64,000 nt of DNA from Comamonas koreensis (GTDB lineage: Bacteria; Pseudomonadota; Gammaproteobacteria; Burkholderiales; Burkholderiaceae_C). Shown here piece after piece: positions 36,480-45,903 of the stretch. Positions within the stretch are counted from its first letter, which is position 1. Each line of letters begins with the position of its first letter. Both the position numbers and the translations under genes were made by a program. A model generated the notes under the pieces. The model did no database searches and had not been told where the DNA came from. It was given only the letters and a program-made list of their open reading frames with translations. The stretch spans positions 744,001-808,000 of the forward strand of contig NZ_CP043575.1 of assembly GCF_014076495.1 (NCBI RefSeq), in the 5' to 3' direction.

Positions 36480-37169
36480 ATGAATAAAAATGCACTTCTT
36501 TTTGATCGCTTGACAACAGATGAGATGAATATTTTGTTGTCAGAGCTAAATGGCAAATTTCCTAATCTAGGTGTCGTCACGAAACATCAAAATGATTGGA
36601 ACGCCTCCTTTCAAGAGGCTATGGAATACCTTGATTCAATCGACGAGGGGTATGATCCTTCTGGTTATTTAAGAAGAAATTGGCCGTCAAGCCCAGCGGA
36701 TGGTGAACAGATAGATTTCTTTGGGAGAAATAATAATTATTTTGACGTTACCGTGAATTTTAATTCATCATTTTTATGGTTGATTTCATTTTGGTACGAG
36801 TGGTCCATTGACTTCATGGCATTCTCAGACATCAACTGCGTCGAGGATGTTGTTGAGAAATTGCATAAATTAGCAGTGGATGTATTAGATGATTCATATG
36901 AATTAAAGCGCCCATATGCAAGTAATTCGCTATTTGGCCCTTTTGATGATATGGATGCTATTAGTCGCGAGCTTGATTTTTACTTGGTTGGAAATATGGG
37001 TGGCGACGAGCCATTTCATCCTATATTTTTCTGCAAACAGGGTGAATTTGTGGAGCATCTCAAGAGTCATCCCGCATTCGTAGGGAGATGCGACTATTTC
37101 AACCTTGAAGAATATATAAAAGATCCGGTTTTGAACCCGCTGCGTCTGCAGTTACCGCCTGGAATGTGA
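36480..37169 (+). CDS. AT-rich ORF directly behind the Rhs toxin, candidate immunity protein
   Basis: A 229-residue, acidic, soluble protein with no signal peptide, rich in Phe, Trp, Asn and Asp (for example FWYEWSIDFMAF). I do not recognise a family. ATG 36480 lies 7 bases after the Rhs stop, and its AT-rich composition matches the Rhs C-terminal tip but not the flanking genome, so toxin tip and ORF were probably acquired together. The usual gene directly downstream of an Rhs tip encodes the cognate immunity protein, which binds and neutralises the toxin in the producer and its siblings. That function is inferred from position and composition. A longer in-frame reading from 36333 would overlap the Rhs gene and is rejected. 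Confidence 0.7.
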   Translation: MNKNALLFDRLTTDEMNILLSELNGKFPNLGVVTKHQNDWNASFQEAMEYLDSIDEGYDPSGYLRRNWPSSPADGEQIDFFGRNNNYFDVTVNFNSSFLWLISFWYEWSIDFMAFSDINCVEDVVEKLHKLAVDVLDDSYELKRPYASNSLFGPFDDMDAISRELDFYLVGNMGGDEPFHPIFFCKQGEFVEHLKSHPAFVGRCDYFNLEEYIKDPVLNPLRLQLPPGM

Positions 37170-37172
37170 TAA

Positions 37173-37784
37173 ATGCTTTCTTTAAGTGACGAGGGATTTT
37201 ACCAATACGAAGTTTATTGTTTAATGAACTTTGTTTTGATTAAGCCTGAATCACAGCTGGCGCATTTCTACGTTAAGAGGATTATGCCTGTTTGTGCAGA
37301 GTCGCACTTTCAAGCCATCGATCTGGATCATGATTTCAATTCGAACATTATAAACCCTTTGTATCAGCTGTTTATATCTTGTTTTCTGAATTCGCTAAAG
37401 ATAATGCCGCTATTGGAGGGCCTGTTTGGTGGTGGTGATATATATCGCGAGATAAAAAATGAACGAGAAAATCTGTTTGATGATGAGGTGTCAAATAGAT
37501 TTTTTGAAAATCTTGAATTTAATACATCTTTGAATGGGTTTGAGAATGGAGAACGTTGGCAAGAGCTGAGAGAGAAATCTAGATTATTTTTGACGAAATA
37601 TAGTCTGTTGGATAATTTTGATTTTCCAAATCCTATGAAATTCTCTGAATTTTTATATCCAGATGATTTTGAAAAGTATGATCCGGCCCCTCGTTGGTCT
37701 TGGTGTGGACAGTCCATTTCGTTGGAGGATTGGGCGCAAATGAAAAATATCACGATGGCTGCCTATAAAGACGCGGTAATTTAG
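37173..37784 (+). CDS. Second AT-rich ORF behind the Rhs toxin, immunity or accessory candidate
   Basis: A 203-residue soluble protein starting MLSLSDEGFYQYEVYC, acidic in the centre (KNERENLFDDEV) and rich in Phe and Leu; it ends with a Trp-rich stretch (RWSWCGQSISLEDWAQM). No family was recognised. ATG 37173 follows the previous TGA by three bases, so the two are probably co-translated with the Rhs gene. Its base composition equals that of the preceding ORF. It could be a second immunity protein left by an earlier toxin exchange, or a subunit acting with the first. It is not an orphan Rhs tip, since no Rhs core sequence precedes it. Confidence 0.65.
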   Translation: MLSLSDEGFYQYEVYCLMNFVLIKPESQLAHFYVKRIMPVCAESHFQAIDLDHDFNSNIINPLYQLFISCFLNSLKIMPLLEGLFGGGDIYREIKNERENLFDDEVSNRFFENLEFNTSLNGFENGERWQELREKSRLFLTKYSLLDNFDFPNPMKFSEFLYPDDFEKYDPAPRWSWCGQSISLEDWAQMKNITMAAYKDAVI

Positions 37785-38143
37785 TCTCTTGAGAATTGAT
37801 ACGCCAAGGCAGTGACGTATGCAGAAGCTGATGAACGTGCTGCACGGGGCTGATCAGCTCAGCCCCATGTTGAAAACCGGAGAAGCGCAACGCTTCTTCG
37901 ATGCGGCATGCCAGTTGGAAAGCCGCAGGCCCGCATGCTTACGGTTCCCTCGGCATGCTTTCCTCTGAACACGCCATGCGCCAGTAACCAAGACAAGTTC
38001 TTGCTGCCAGCGACGCCAACCCCATCCACATCCAGTCAACCTCAAAACCGCAGGATCCGCGGCGTCTGGACATGCACATGGGCAGGCCATGCCTGATGCA
38101 ACCCGGACGTGTTCCATGCAAAGCCATTGCGCTTTGATTGCTT

Positions 38144-38164
38144 CATATTGGTATGACCAATATG
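38144..38164. promoter_or_regulatory. LldR operator O1-type palindrome
   Basis: CATATTGGT-ATG-ACCAATATG is a perfect palindrome of 9-bp arms around a 3-bp centre. The TTGGT-N3-ACCAA core is the FadR/LldR-type GntR operator. It lies 280 bases before lldP. Confidence 0.78.
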
Positions 38165-38271
38165 GAAAATGGCACACTAGATTGTCAAATTAAGGGTTTA
38201 CCCTGGCAATAAATTTGCATGATTCCCCAATAATCGCCCAACTTTGCCGCAGATTGGCGATTTCATGGTTT

Positions 38272-38286
38272 ATTGGTAATACCAAT
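38272..38286. promoter_or_regulatory. LldR operator O2-type palindrome
   Basis: ATTGGT-AAT-ACCAAT repeats the core of the operator at 38144-38164. Centre-to-centre distance is 125 bases, close to twelve helical turns, so a repression loop closing the lldP promoter between the sites is plausible, as described for E. coli lldPRD. Confidence 0.8.
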
Positions 38287-38444
38287 TTAGACCAAAGGTC
38301 CAACCAACGGCATAGCGAACAAGCCATTCACCAGGCAAGGCCAAGAACAGGGCAGCCCTAGCAGCCCGTCAGCGCCAAGCCTCCAGTGAACAGCCCAAGA
38401 ACAAGGCGCGCCATGCGCCCGTCCAATAACTTCGAGACATCGCC

Positions 38445-40127
38445 ATGCAAACTCTCTGGCAGCAAAACTACGACCCGGCTGGCAACATCTGGGTGTCGGC
38501 CCTGGTGGCATTGATTCCGATCCTGTTTTTCTTTTTGGCATTAACCAAGTTGCGGCTCAAGGGCTACCAGGCGGGCACCGTCACGGTGGTGCTGGCGCTG
38601 GCGGTGGCGTTGCTGTTCTACCGCATGCCCGTCAGCGCGGCGCTGGCCTCGGCCGTCTATGGCTTCTTTTATGGTTTGTGGCCCATTGCCTGGATCATTG
38701 TGGCTGCGGTGTTTCTGTACAAGATCTCCGTCAAGACGGGGCAGTTCGATGTGATCCGCTCGTCGATCCTGTCGGTCACACCGGACCAGCGCCTGCAGCT
38801 CATCCTGGTGGGCTTTTGCTTTGGCGCGTTTCTGGAAGGGGCGGCAGGTTTTGGCGCGCCGGTCGCGATCACGGCGGCCTTGCTGGTGGGCCTGGGCTTC
38901 AAGCCGCTGTATGCCGCTGGTCTGTGCCTGATTGCCAATACTGCGCCGGTGGCGTTTGGTGCGATGGGTATTCCGATCATCGTCGCCGGCCAGGTCTCAG
39001 GCGTCGATGCCTTTGCGATTGGCCAGATGGCCGGCCGCCAGCTGCCTTTCATGACTGTGCTGGTGCTGTTCTGGCTGATGGCCATCATGGATGGCTGGCG
39101 CGGTGTGAAGGAGACCTGGCCTGCGGTGCTGGTCGGTGGCGGCTCGTTTGCGATCGTGCAGTTTCTCACCGCCAACTACATTGGCCCGGAGCTGCCCGAT
39201 ATCACCTCGGCTATCGTGTCCTTGATTGCGCTGACCCTGTTCCTCAAAGTCTGGCAGCCCAAGCGCATCTTCCGCTTCACACCTGAGGCGGGTGAGCCGG
39301 CTGCAACGGCCGTGCCCGCAGCGCCTGTGTCGTCGGGCGCGCCGCTGACGGCTGTTGCCGTCATCAAGGCCTGGTCGCCGTTCATCATCCTGACGGCCAT
39401 GGTCACGGTCTGGAGCATCAAGCCCTTCAAGGCGCTGTTTGCCGCGGGTGGCCCGCTGGCGTCCACCGTCATCAATATTCCGGTGCCGTTTCTGCACAAC
39501 CTGGTCGAGAAGACACCGCCCGTCGTGGCCGCTGCCGCCCCTTACGGCGCCGTCTACACCTTCAACTGGCTGCTGGCCACCGGTACCGCCATCCTGATTG
39601 CGGCGCTGATCACCATTGCCTTCACCCGCCTGTCGCCGTCCAAGGCAGTGGCAACCTTGGCCGAGACCTTCAAGGAACTGGCCGTGCCGATCTACTCCAT
39701 CGGTATGGTGCTGGCCTTTGCCTTTGTCGCCAACTACTCGGGCCTGTCGGCCACCCTGGCGCTGGCACTGGCGCACACCGGCCAGGCCTTTACCTTCTTC
39801 TCGCCCTTCCTGGGCTGGATAGGGGTGTTCCTGACGGGCTCGGACACCTCTGCCAATGCACTGTTTGCCGCGCTGCAGGCCACTACTGCGCAGCAGCTGG
39901 GCCTGCCCCAGGTGCTGACCGTGGCCGCCAACACCACCGGCGGTGTGACGGGCAAGATGATCTCGCCCCAGTCCATCGCCATTGCCTGCGCGGCCGTGGG
40001 TCTGGCGGGGCGCGAATCGGATCTGTTCCGCTTTACGGTAAAGCACAGCCTGATCTTTGCGGTCATCATCGGTTTGATGACTACGCTGCAGGCCTATGTG
40101 TTTCCGTGGATGATTCCGGGTCATTGA
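38445..40127 (+). CDS. lldP: L-lactate permease
   Basis: A 560-residue lactate permease (LctP family) with about twelve to fourteen transmembrane helices. The start [26 protein letters not shown] is the near-invariant LldP N-terminus, and [20 protein letters not shown] (about residue 123), [15 protein letters not shown] (about 166) and the C-terminal [19 protein letters not shown] are strong family signatures. It imports lactate, and probably glycolate, with protons across the inner membrane. It is the first gene of an lldP-lldR-lldD-dld operon and is preceded by two LldR operators. Between residues 280 and 300 there is a short Ala/Pro-rich cytoplasmic loop. Nothing unusual otherwise. Confidence 0.95.
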   Translation: MQTLWQQNYDPAGNIWVSALVALIPILFFFLALTKLRLKGYQAGTVTVVLALAVALLFYRMPVSAALASAVYGFFYGLWPIAWIIVAAVFLYKISVKTGQFDVIRSSILSVTPDQRLQLILVGFCFGAFLEGAAGFGAPVAITAALLVGLGFKPLYAAGLCLIANTAPVAFGAMGIPIIVAGQVSGVDAFAIGQMAGRQLPFMTVLVLFWLMAIMDGWRGVKETWPAVLVGGGSFAIVQFLTANYIGPELPDITSAIVSLIALTLFLKVWQPKRIFRFTPEAGEPAATAVPAAPVSSGAPLTAVAVIKAWSPFIILTAMVTVWSIKPFKALFAAGGPLASTVINIPVPFLHNLVEKTPPVVAAAAPYGAVYTFNWLLATGTAILIAALITIAFTRLSPSKAVATLAETFKELAVPIYSIGMVLAFAFVANYSGLSATLALALAHTGQAFTFFSPFLGWIGVFLTGSDTSANALFAALQATTAQQLGLPQVLTVAANTTGGVTGKMISPQSIAIACAAVGLAGRESDLFRFTVKHSLIFAVIIGLMTTLQAYVFPWMIPGH

Positions 40128-40193
40128 GCGTCGCTGCGCCATCGCCCTTGATGGAGCCCGCGACGGCAACACATACCACCTGAAAGCTCTCCC

Positions 40194-40970
40194 ATGCGCC
40201 TCGCTGACCATGTTGTCGAAAAACTGCTTGCCCTGGTGCAGGCCCGTGGCTTGCAGCCGGGCCAGCGCCTGCCGGCGGAGCGGCAACTGGCGCTGGAGCT
40301 GGGGGTGTCGCGCACATCGGTGCGCGAGGCGCTGCAAAAGCTCATCAGCCAGGGGGTGCTGTCGGCCCGGCGCGGCGATGGCACCTATGTGCAAACGGTG
40401 CCATCGGCCGATTGGCTGCAAGAGGCCATGGGGCCGTTGGCCGGACTGATTGAATCGGACCCCAACTACCGCTATGACGTGCTGGAGACCCGCCATGCGC
40501 TGGAGAGCAGCACCGCCTGGCTGGCCGCGCAGCGTGCCACCGCGCAAGACAAGGAACGCATCCAGCGCTGCTTTGACGTGATGATCGAGCACCAGCAAAG
40601 CGGCCATGCCGAGCTGGCCGCACGCGCCGATGCGCAGTTCCACCTGGCGATTGCCGAGGCATCGCACAACCTGGTGCTGGTGCAGGTGATGCAAAGCCTG
40701 TTCACCGTGGTGCTCTCTACCGTGGAGCGCAACCGCCATGACATGTTCCGCTTGAGCGCCCCCGTCACGCTGCAGCAGCTCACCGTGCAGCACCAAAGCC
40801 TGATGCAGGCGATTTTGGAGGGCGACCCGCAGCGCGCCCGCGCCTGCATTGGCGAGCACCTGGAGCATGTGCGCCACACCATCTTGCAGATGGACGAAGA
40901 GCGCGCGCGGCGCGAGCGATCGATGCGCCTGCCGGCCGAGCTGATGCCCAGCCCGCCCGGGGCGCCCTGA
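40194..40970 (+). CDS. lldR: GntR/FadR-family lactate-responsive regulator
   Basis: A 258-residue regulator. The GntR winged helix spans about residues 1-75 (LQPGQRLPAERQLALELGVSRTSVREALQKLISQGVL), and the all-helical FCD effector domain follows (about 90-235), with metal or effector ligands in DAQFHLAIAEASHN and a His in MQAILEGDPQRARACIGEHLEHV. In E. coli LldR binds the TTGGT-N3-ACCAA operators and is released by L-lactate. Two such sites lie upstream of lldP here. The gene begins 66 bases after lldP and ends 61 bases before lldD. A related name is LctR; PdhR is an alternative identity but the operon decides. Confidence 0.9.
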   Translation: MRLADHVVEKLLALVQARGLQPGQRLPAERQLALELGVSRTSVREALQKLISQGVLSARRGDGTYVQTVPSADWLQEAMGPLAGLIESDPNYRYDVLETRHALESSTAWLAAQRATAQDKERIQRCFDVMIEHQQSGHAELAARADAQFHLAIAEASHNLVLVQVMQSLFTVVLSTVERNRHDMFRLSAPVTLQQLTVQHQSLMQAILEGDPQRARACIGEHLEHVRHTILQMDEERARRERSMRLPAELMPSPPGAP

Positions 40971-41031
40971 TCTGCGCGGACCCTGACAACCAACATACCG
41001 AGACAAACCTCCCAGCCCTGAGAGCGCCACC

Positions 41032-42168
41032 ATGATCATCTCTTCCGCATCCGACTACCGCGCCGCCGCGCAAAAGCGCCTGCCGCCCTTTCTGTTCCAC
41101 TACATCGATGGCGGCGCGTACGCCGAGCAAACGCTCAAGCGCAATGTGGCTGATTACGCCGATGTGGCCCTGCGCCAGCGCGTGCTCAAGGACATGAGCC
41201 AGCTCGACACCAGCATCGAGCTGTTTGGCGAGAAGCTCTCTATCCCCGCCATCCTCGCGCCCGTGGGCCTGCTGGGCATGTTTGCACGCCGGGGCGAGGT
41301 GCAGGCCTCACGCGCCGCCGCTGCCCATGGCATTCCCTTCACCCTGTCCACCGTTTCGGTCTGCCCGATTGAAGAGGTGGCACCCGGCCTGGGCCGGCCC
41401 ATGTGGTTCCAGCTCTATGTGCTCAAGGACCGGGGCTTTATGAAGAACGCGCTCGAGCGCGCGCGGGCCGCCGGCTGCTCCACCCTGGTGTTCACCGTTG
41501 ATATGCCCGTGCCCGGCGCCCGCTACCGCGATGCGCATTCGGGCATGAGCGGCCCCAACGCCGCGATGCGCCGCTACTGGCAGTCCGTCACCCACCCGGC
41601 CTGGTCCTGGGATGTGGGCTTGAACGGCCGACCGCACGACCTGGGCAATATCTCCGCCTACCGGGGCAGCCCCACCGGCTTGGCCGACTACATCGGCTGG
41701 CTGGGCAGCAATTTTGATCCATCGATCTCCTGGAAGGACCTGGAATGGATCCGCGACTTCTGGAAGGGCCCGATGGTCATCAAGGGCATCCTGGACCCGG
41801 AAGACGCCAAGGATGCCGTGCGCTTTGGCGCCGATGGCATTGTGGTCAGCAACCATGGGGGCCGCCAGTTGGATGGCGTGCTGTCCTCGGCCCGCGCGTT
41901 GCCGGCCATTGCCGATGCGGTCAAGGGCCAGATCAAGATTCTGGCGGACTCGGGCATCCGCAATGGGCTCGACATTGTGCGCGCCATCGCCTTGGGGGCG
42001 GACGCCACCTTGCTCGGCCGCGCCTTTATCTATGCGCTGGCCACCTCCGGCCAGGCCGGCGTCAAGCACCTGCTGGAGCTGATGGAAAAGGAAATGCGCG
42101 TGGCGATGACCTTGACCAGCGTGGCCAAGGTCGCCGATATCAACGGCGATCTGCTGGTGCGCCAGTAA
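41032..42168 (+). CDS. lldD: FMN-dependent L-lactate dehydrogenase
   Basis: A 378-residue alpha-hydroxy acid dehydrogenase with a (beta/alpha)8 barrel. It shows [17 protein letters not shown] near residue 22 (Tyr of the active site), FMN-contacting [15 protein letters not shown] near residue 147, and the catalytic HGGRQLDG near residue 275, where the His acts as base and the Arg binds the carboxylate; [25 protein letters not shown] binds the FMN phosphate. It oxidises L-lactate to pyruvate and passes electrons to the quinone pool at the inner membrane. The length equals E. coli LldD (396) within the normal range. It is part of the lactate operon, 25 bases before dld. Confidence 0.95.
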   Translation: MIISSASDYRAAAQKRLPPFLFHYIDGGAYAEQTLKRNVADYADVALRQRVLKDMSQLDTSIELFGEKLSIPAILAPVGLLGMFARRGEVQASRAAAAHGIPFTLSTVSVCPIEEVAPGLGRPMWFQLYVLKDRGFMKNALERARAAGCSTLVFTVDMPVPGARYRDAHSGMSGPNAAMRRYWQSVTHPAWSWDVGLNGRPHDLGNISAYRGSPTGLADYIGWLGSNFDPSISWKDLEWIRDFWKGPMVIKGILDPEDAKDAVRFGADGIVVSNHGGRQLDGVLSSARALPAIADAVKGQIKILADSGIRNGLDIVRAIALGADATLLGRAFIYALATSGQAGVKHLLELMEKEMRVAMTLTSVAKVADINGDLLVRQ

Positions 42169-42193
42169 ACGACGCACCCTACCAAGACCTGCC

Positions 42194-43948
42194 ATGACCG
42201 CTGCCACCACCACCTCCGTATCGCGCGAAGCGCTGCTGGCCCAACTGCGCGCCGCCGTCGGCCCCGCCCATGTGCTGACGGGCGACCAGGCCACGCGCCG
42301 TTTTCGCAAAGGCCACCGGACTGGCGAAGGCCCGGTGCTGGCGGTGGTGCGCCCGGCCAGCCTATGGGAGCAGTGGCAGGTGCTGGAGGCCGCTGTGGCC
42401 GCAGGCCGCATTGTCATCATGCAGGCGGCCAACACCGGGCTCACCGGCGGATCGACGCCCGATGGCAGCGGCTATGACCGCGAGATCGTGCTGATCAACA
42501 CCTTGCGCATCACCGGAGTGCAGGTGATCGGCGGTGGCGCCCAGGTCATCTGCCTGCCCGGGGCCACGTTGGACAAGTTGGAGCAGGTGCTGGCACCCTT
42601 GGGGCGCGAGCCGCATTCGGTCATCGGCTCGTCCTGCATCGGCGCCTCGGTGCTCGGCGGCATCTGCAACAATTCCGGCGGCTCGCTGGTGCGGCGCGGA
42701 CCGGCCTATACCGAGCTGGCGCTCTACGCCCAGGTGCGGGCCGATGGCTCGCTGGCGCTGGTCAACCACCTGGGCATTGCGCTGGGGGATAGCCCGCAAG
42801 AGATTTTGACCCGCCTGCACAACGGCGACTACCGCGAGGCCGACATCACGCACGATGCGCAGCGCGCCGCCTCCGACCCGCGCTACGCCGCCGCCGTGCG
42901 CGATGTGGACCAGGATTCGCCCGCGCGCTTCAATGCCGATCCCTCGCGCTTGTTTGAGGCCTCGGGCTCGGCCGGCAAGCTCTGCCTGTTTGCAGTGCGG
43001 CTCGATACTTTTCCGAAAGTGCCCAGCACCGTCTTCTATATCGGCAGCAATGCGGCCGACGACCTGACCACCGTGCGCCGCCATCTGCTCACTGCGTTGC
43101 CCGAGCTGCCGATTGCCGGTGAGTACATCCACCGCACCGCCTACGACATTGGCGAGCAATACGGCAAGGACACCTTCTTGCTGATTGACCGCTTTGGCAC
43201 TGCCCGCGTGCCTGCAGCCTTTGCGCTCAAAAGCCGGGTCGATGGTTTCTTTGAGCGCCTGGGCCTGCGCGGCGTCAGCGACCGCATCATCCAGGCGGTC
43301 ACCAACCTCTTGCCCAGCCATTTGCCGCCGCGCATGCGCCAGTGGCGCGAGCGCTATGAGCTCCACCTGCTGCTGCGCGTATCGAACGACACGGCGGACG
43401 CCACACGCGCGTTTCTGAGCACGCATTTTGCTGGCAGCGCCAGTGGCGGCTGGTTTGAGTGTGATGCCGATGAAGGGCGCAAGGCCTTTTTGCACCGCTT
43501 TGCGATTGCCGGCGCCGCCATCCGCTACCGCGAAGTGCACCGCGCCCAGGTCGAAGATATCGTCGCGCTCGATGTCGCCCTGCGCCGCAATGACCGCGAC
43601 TGGGTGGAGCAGTTGCCCGCCGAGGTTGAGGCCGACATGGTGCACAAGCTCTACTATGGCCACTTTTTCTGCCATGTCTTCCACCAGGACTACATCGTGA
43701 AAAAGGGCGTCGATCCACTGGCGATGGAGCACCGCATGTGGGCGCTGCTCGATGCGCGCCGGGCCGAGTACCCGGCAGAACATAACGTAGGCCACCTCTA
43801 TGTGGCCAAGCCTGCATTGGCCGATTTTTACCGCCAGCTGGACCCCAGTAACAGCTTGAACCCCGGCATTGGCCATACGGCGCGGGGCAAGAACTGGGAG
43901 GCTTGTTGTGAGCGGCCAAGTGCCTGGCCCAAAGGGTATTCAGACTAG
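42194..43948 (+). CDS. dld: Quinone-dependent respiratory D-lactate dehydrogenase
   Basis: A 584-residue flavoprotein similar in length and layout to E. coli Dld (571). The PCMH-type FAD-binding domain includes MQAANTGLTGGSTPDGSGYDRE near residue 76 and SVIGSSCIGASVLGGICNNSGGSLVRRGPAYTE near residue 142; the C-terminal membrane-associated domain carries KLYYGHFFCHVFHQDYIVKKG and the cap region SLNPGIGHT. It oxidises D-lactate to pyruvate and reduces ubiquinone. Placing lldD and dld in one operon under LldR lets the cell use racemic lactate. It is the last gene; no strong terminator is visible in the 101 bases before the convergent LysR gene. Confidence 0.93.
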   Translation: MTAATTTSVSREALLAQLRAAVGPAHVLTGDQATRRFRKGHRTGEGPVLAVVRPASLWEQWQVLEAAVAAGRIVIMQAANTGLTGGSTPDGSGYDREIVLINTLRITGVQVIGGGAQVICLPGATLDKLEQVLAPLGREPHSVIGSSCIGASVLGGICNNSGGSLVRRGPAYTELALYAQVRADGSLALVNHLGIALGDSPQEILTRLHNGDYREADITHDAQRAASDPRYAAAVRDVDQDSPARFNADPSRLFEASGSAGKLCLFAVRLDTFPKVPSTVFYIGSNAADDLTTVRRHLLTALPELPIAGEYIHRTAYDIGEQYGKDTFLLIDRFGTARVPAAFALKSRVDGFFERLGLRGVSDRIIQAVTNLLPSHLPPRMRQWRERYELHLLLRVSNDTADATRAFLSTHFAGSASGGWFECDADEGRKAFLHRFAIAGAAIRYREVHRAQVEDIVALDVALRRNDRDWVEQLPAEVEADMVHKLYYGHFFCHVFHQDYIVKKGVDPLAMEHRMWALLDARRAEYPAEHNVGHLYVAKPALADFYRQLDPSNSLNPGIGHTARGKNWEACCERPSAWPKGYSD

Positions 43949-44049
43949 CGCAGGGCGGGGCTGTGGCGCTGGCGATAACGCACTGGCGCCGGGGAAGGAA
44001 GGGCAAGCAATGGCATGCCTGCAGCCAATAGGCGGTGGTCTGGACGGGC

Positions 44050-44964
44050 TCACAGCGTCTCGCACAGCATGTCCCAGAAGGCTTGCACCAGCAACGGGGT
44101 GTCGGCCTGCTTGCCGTGCTTCATCAGACAGATTTTTCTGGCCAGCTGTGGCCGGGCGATCGGCAGGTAGCACAGCTGCGGGTCAGTGTGCGCCTGCTTG
44201 CTCAGGCTGGATATCAGTCCGACTTTCAGATCACTGTGCACCAGCGCGTACAGCGATTCGATCGACGACAGGTTGTGCGGCACATTGACATGCACGCCCT
44301 GCTCGCGCAGCACGGTGGTGATCATGTCATAGGTATTGCCCCGCCGCAGCACCGCCAGCGGCTGGTCTTTGAGATCGTGCCAGTGCAGCTTGGCCTGCTG
44401 GGCCAGCGGATGGCGCGGGGAGACCACGACCACGATCTCATCGCTGGTGATCAGGCGCGAATCAATGTGCGCAGGCATATCGAAATGCAGCCCGACCGCA
44501 ATATCCGCATCCCCTTGCGTGATCGACTCGATCAGCGTGTCGCTGTGCATGTCGTCGAGCACGAAATGCACCTCCGGGTGGCGCTGCTGGAACTGGGCCA
44601 TGTACGGCGCAATCCACTGCGATGCCGATGGGATGCAGTGGATGCGGATAGAGCGGCTCTGGTGCTGCAGCCGCTGGAGCATCTCCTCCATGCCCTGGTC
44701 AAAGGTGGCAATCATCCAGCTGACCTGGGCGCGCACCGATTCGCCCGCTGGTGTCAGCCGCACGCGCCGCATGCTGCGGTCAAACAAGGTGACGCCCAGC
44801 GTGATTTCGAGTTCGCGGATGGCGGAGGAAAAGGCCGGCTGGCTCATCGCCAGCGACTGGGCAGCCTGGGTGAAGGTGGGGTGCTCAGCGGCCTGCTTGA
44901 AGCAGCTGAGCTGCCGCAATGTGGGGATGGATGCCGATCTCTGCGGCTGGTAAACGTGGGTCAT
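44050..44964 (-). CDS. LysR-family transcriptional regulator
   Basis: A 304-residue LTTR. The winged helix-turn-helix is at about residues 14-75 (TLRQLSCFKQAAEHPTFTQAAQSLAMSQPAFSSAIRELEITLGVTLFDRS), followed by the linker helix and a LysR_substrate periplasmic-binding-like domain (about 95-300). The effector is unknown. It is convergent with dld and points away from the small ORF at 45603 and the CitMHS transporter at 45904-47352. LTTRs often regulate the neighbouring divergent transcript, but the transporter is convergent with the small ORF rather than divergent, so a link to citrate uptake is only a guess. ATG 44964 is used; the promoter region before it is AT-rich. Confidence 0.88.
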   Translation of the reverse strand: MTHVYQPQRSASIPTLRQLSCFKQAAEHPTFTQAAQSLAMSQPAFSSAIRELEITLGVTLFDRSMRRVRLTPAGESVRAQVSWMIATFDQGMEEMLQRLQHQSRSIRIHCIPSASQWIAPYMAQFQQRHPEVHFVLDDMHSDTLIESITQGDADIAVGLHFDMPAHIDSRLITSDEIVVVVSPRHPLAQQAKLHWHDLKDQPLAVLRRGNTYDMITTVLREQGVHVNVPHNLSSIESLYALVHSDLKVGLISSLSKQAHTDPQLCYLPIARPQLARKICLMKHGKQADTPLLVQAFWDMLCETL

Positions 44965-45602
44965 GATGAATTCATTTTTTCAAATCAAAATAATTACTCC
45001 AATTGTAAATTGCTATGTAATTAAATTTTTTACAGATGCGTAAAAAAATGGGTGGTAACGGGCGCCGATGGCAACTGGATAGCACCAGGCAGAAGCGTAA
45101 AAGTTCCGGAGATTTTTACGAAATTGCCTCTGTTTCATCGGTGTTTTCACCGATGAATGGCGAAGTGATGGCGCCGCGATGGGTAGCGACTGTGCCACAC
45201 ATGGGGTAGATCGTAGGCATACCTAACATTTGTTGAATTTATCGCTATTTATTAACGATAGATATAGTATATTATTTAAGTTGGTTTTTTCGCACAGATC
45301 GGCCCGAGGCTGGCGTGCCGCCCACAGGGCGGTTTTGACCGGTGGCGTTCAGCGCCTCCCTGGCCCTGGGCCAGCGCACTGCCTGCCGCAGCCGGCTGCC
45401 CATGCTGCCGATGCGCTGTGCATGCCCGCAGCAGCCTGCCCCTTTGCCCGGATGCCATGTCTTGACCGGGCCGGCGCTGCCGCTGCGCAATGGCATCCCC
45501 TGGTGCATTTCCGAAACTCCGCTGCTGGTGCGGCAGACCGGGCCCATCGACGGGCCGGACAGCCGGCGCGGGAATGTCTTTTATTTTTTTACAAGCTCAA
45601 CT
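44965..45602. other. Interval between the LysR gene and the small ORF
   Basis: No clear gene. The left 320 bases are AT-rich and contain a perfect 10-bp inverted repeat with a TTTT loop, TTCATCGGTG (45134-45143) and CACCGATGAA (45148-45157), which may be an operator or a transcript-end hairpin. The stretch 45226-45285 is very AT-rich and promoter-like. The right part (45300-45570) is GC-rich without a convincing coding pattern; an open frame there (from 45342) reads through into the small ORF but passes an AT-rich, poorly coding junction. Confidence 0.45.
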
Positions 45603-45857
45603 ATGAATTTTTCAAGCATCGATTGGAGCCAGGCGCCAGAGGATGCGCGCTGGTGGGCCATGGATGGTGATGGCCATGCCTATTGGTACTGCAGGCCGCA
45701 GATTGCCGCGGCCACCACCTTCTGGTTTGCTGCGCGCCACCCGGCGCCCAGCTTTGGCTATGCGCGCGATTTCCGGCAGTCCCTGCAGGCGCGGCCGGCA
45801 CCGGCCGAGGAGAGTGCGCCTGCGCGCGCTGCAGCGAGCCGTCTGCTGCGCCGCTAG
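45603..45857 (+). CDS. Small hypothetical protein with a phage-style WSxAPEDA motif
   Basis: An 84-residue ORF starting MNFSSIDWSQAPEDARWWAMDGDGHAYWYC. The pattern Asp-Trp-Ser-x-Ala-Pro-x-x-Ala near the N-terminus, followed by a small aromatic-rich domain, recurs in uncharacterised phage and prophage proteins; I know no function for it. The C-terminal third is basic and Ala/Pro-rich. The start at 45603 is chosen because protein-like composition begins here; there is no good ribosome binding site, which lowers confidence. It is isolated between a LysR gene and the end of a transporter gene, with a strong inverted repeat six bases after its stop. No other phage genes surround it. Confidence 0.5.
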   Translation: MNFSSIDWSQAPEDARWWAMDGDGHAYWYCRPQIAAATTFWFAARHPAPSFGYARDFRQSLQARPAPAEESAPARAAASRLLRR

Positions 45858-45863
45858 CACGGT

Positions 45864-45895
45864 GCGCCAGCCCTGCCCCGGGGCAGGGCTGGCGC
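45864..45895. terminator. Perfect 16-bp inverted repeat between convergent genes
   Basis: GCGCCAGCCCTGCCCC (45864-45879) is followed at once by its exact reverse complement (45880-45895). It sits between the small ORF and the end of the convergent transporter gene, so a bidirectional intrinsic terminator is likely, although no T-run follows on either side. Confidence 0.6.
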
Positions 45896-45903
45896 CGTGC
45901 CGG

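Larger units (their letters stand above)
37785..38443. other. Interval between the Rhs cassette and lldP
   Basis: No convincing gene. Two hairpins lie near the left end: GGGGCTGA/TCAGCCCC (37846-37853 with 37859-37866) and AGAAGCG/CGCTTCT (37881-37887 with 37891-37897); neither has a T-run, but they may mark the end of the Rhs transcript. GC content returns to the genomic level from about 37830, so the acquired cassette ends near 37790. The right end holds two LldR operators and presumably the lldP promoter between them. Confidence 0.5.

Noticed and set aside
37854..38177. 107-codon minus-strand frame downstream of the Rhs cassette
   Set aside because: Cys/Trp/Arg-rich, overlaps hairpins and the first LldR operator, and has no ribosome binding site.
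38997..41039. 680-codon antisense frame across lldP and lldR
   Set aside because: Opposite two well-defined genes; His/Gln/Arg-rich composition is typical of a shadow.
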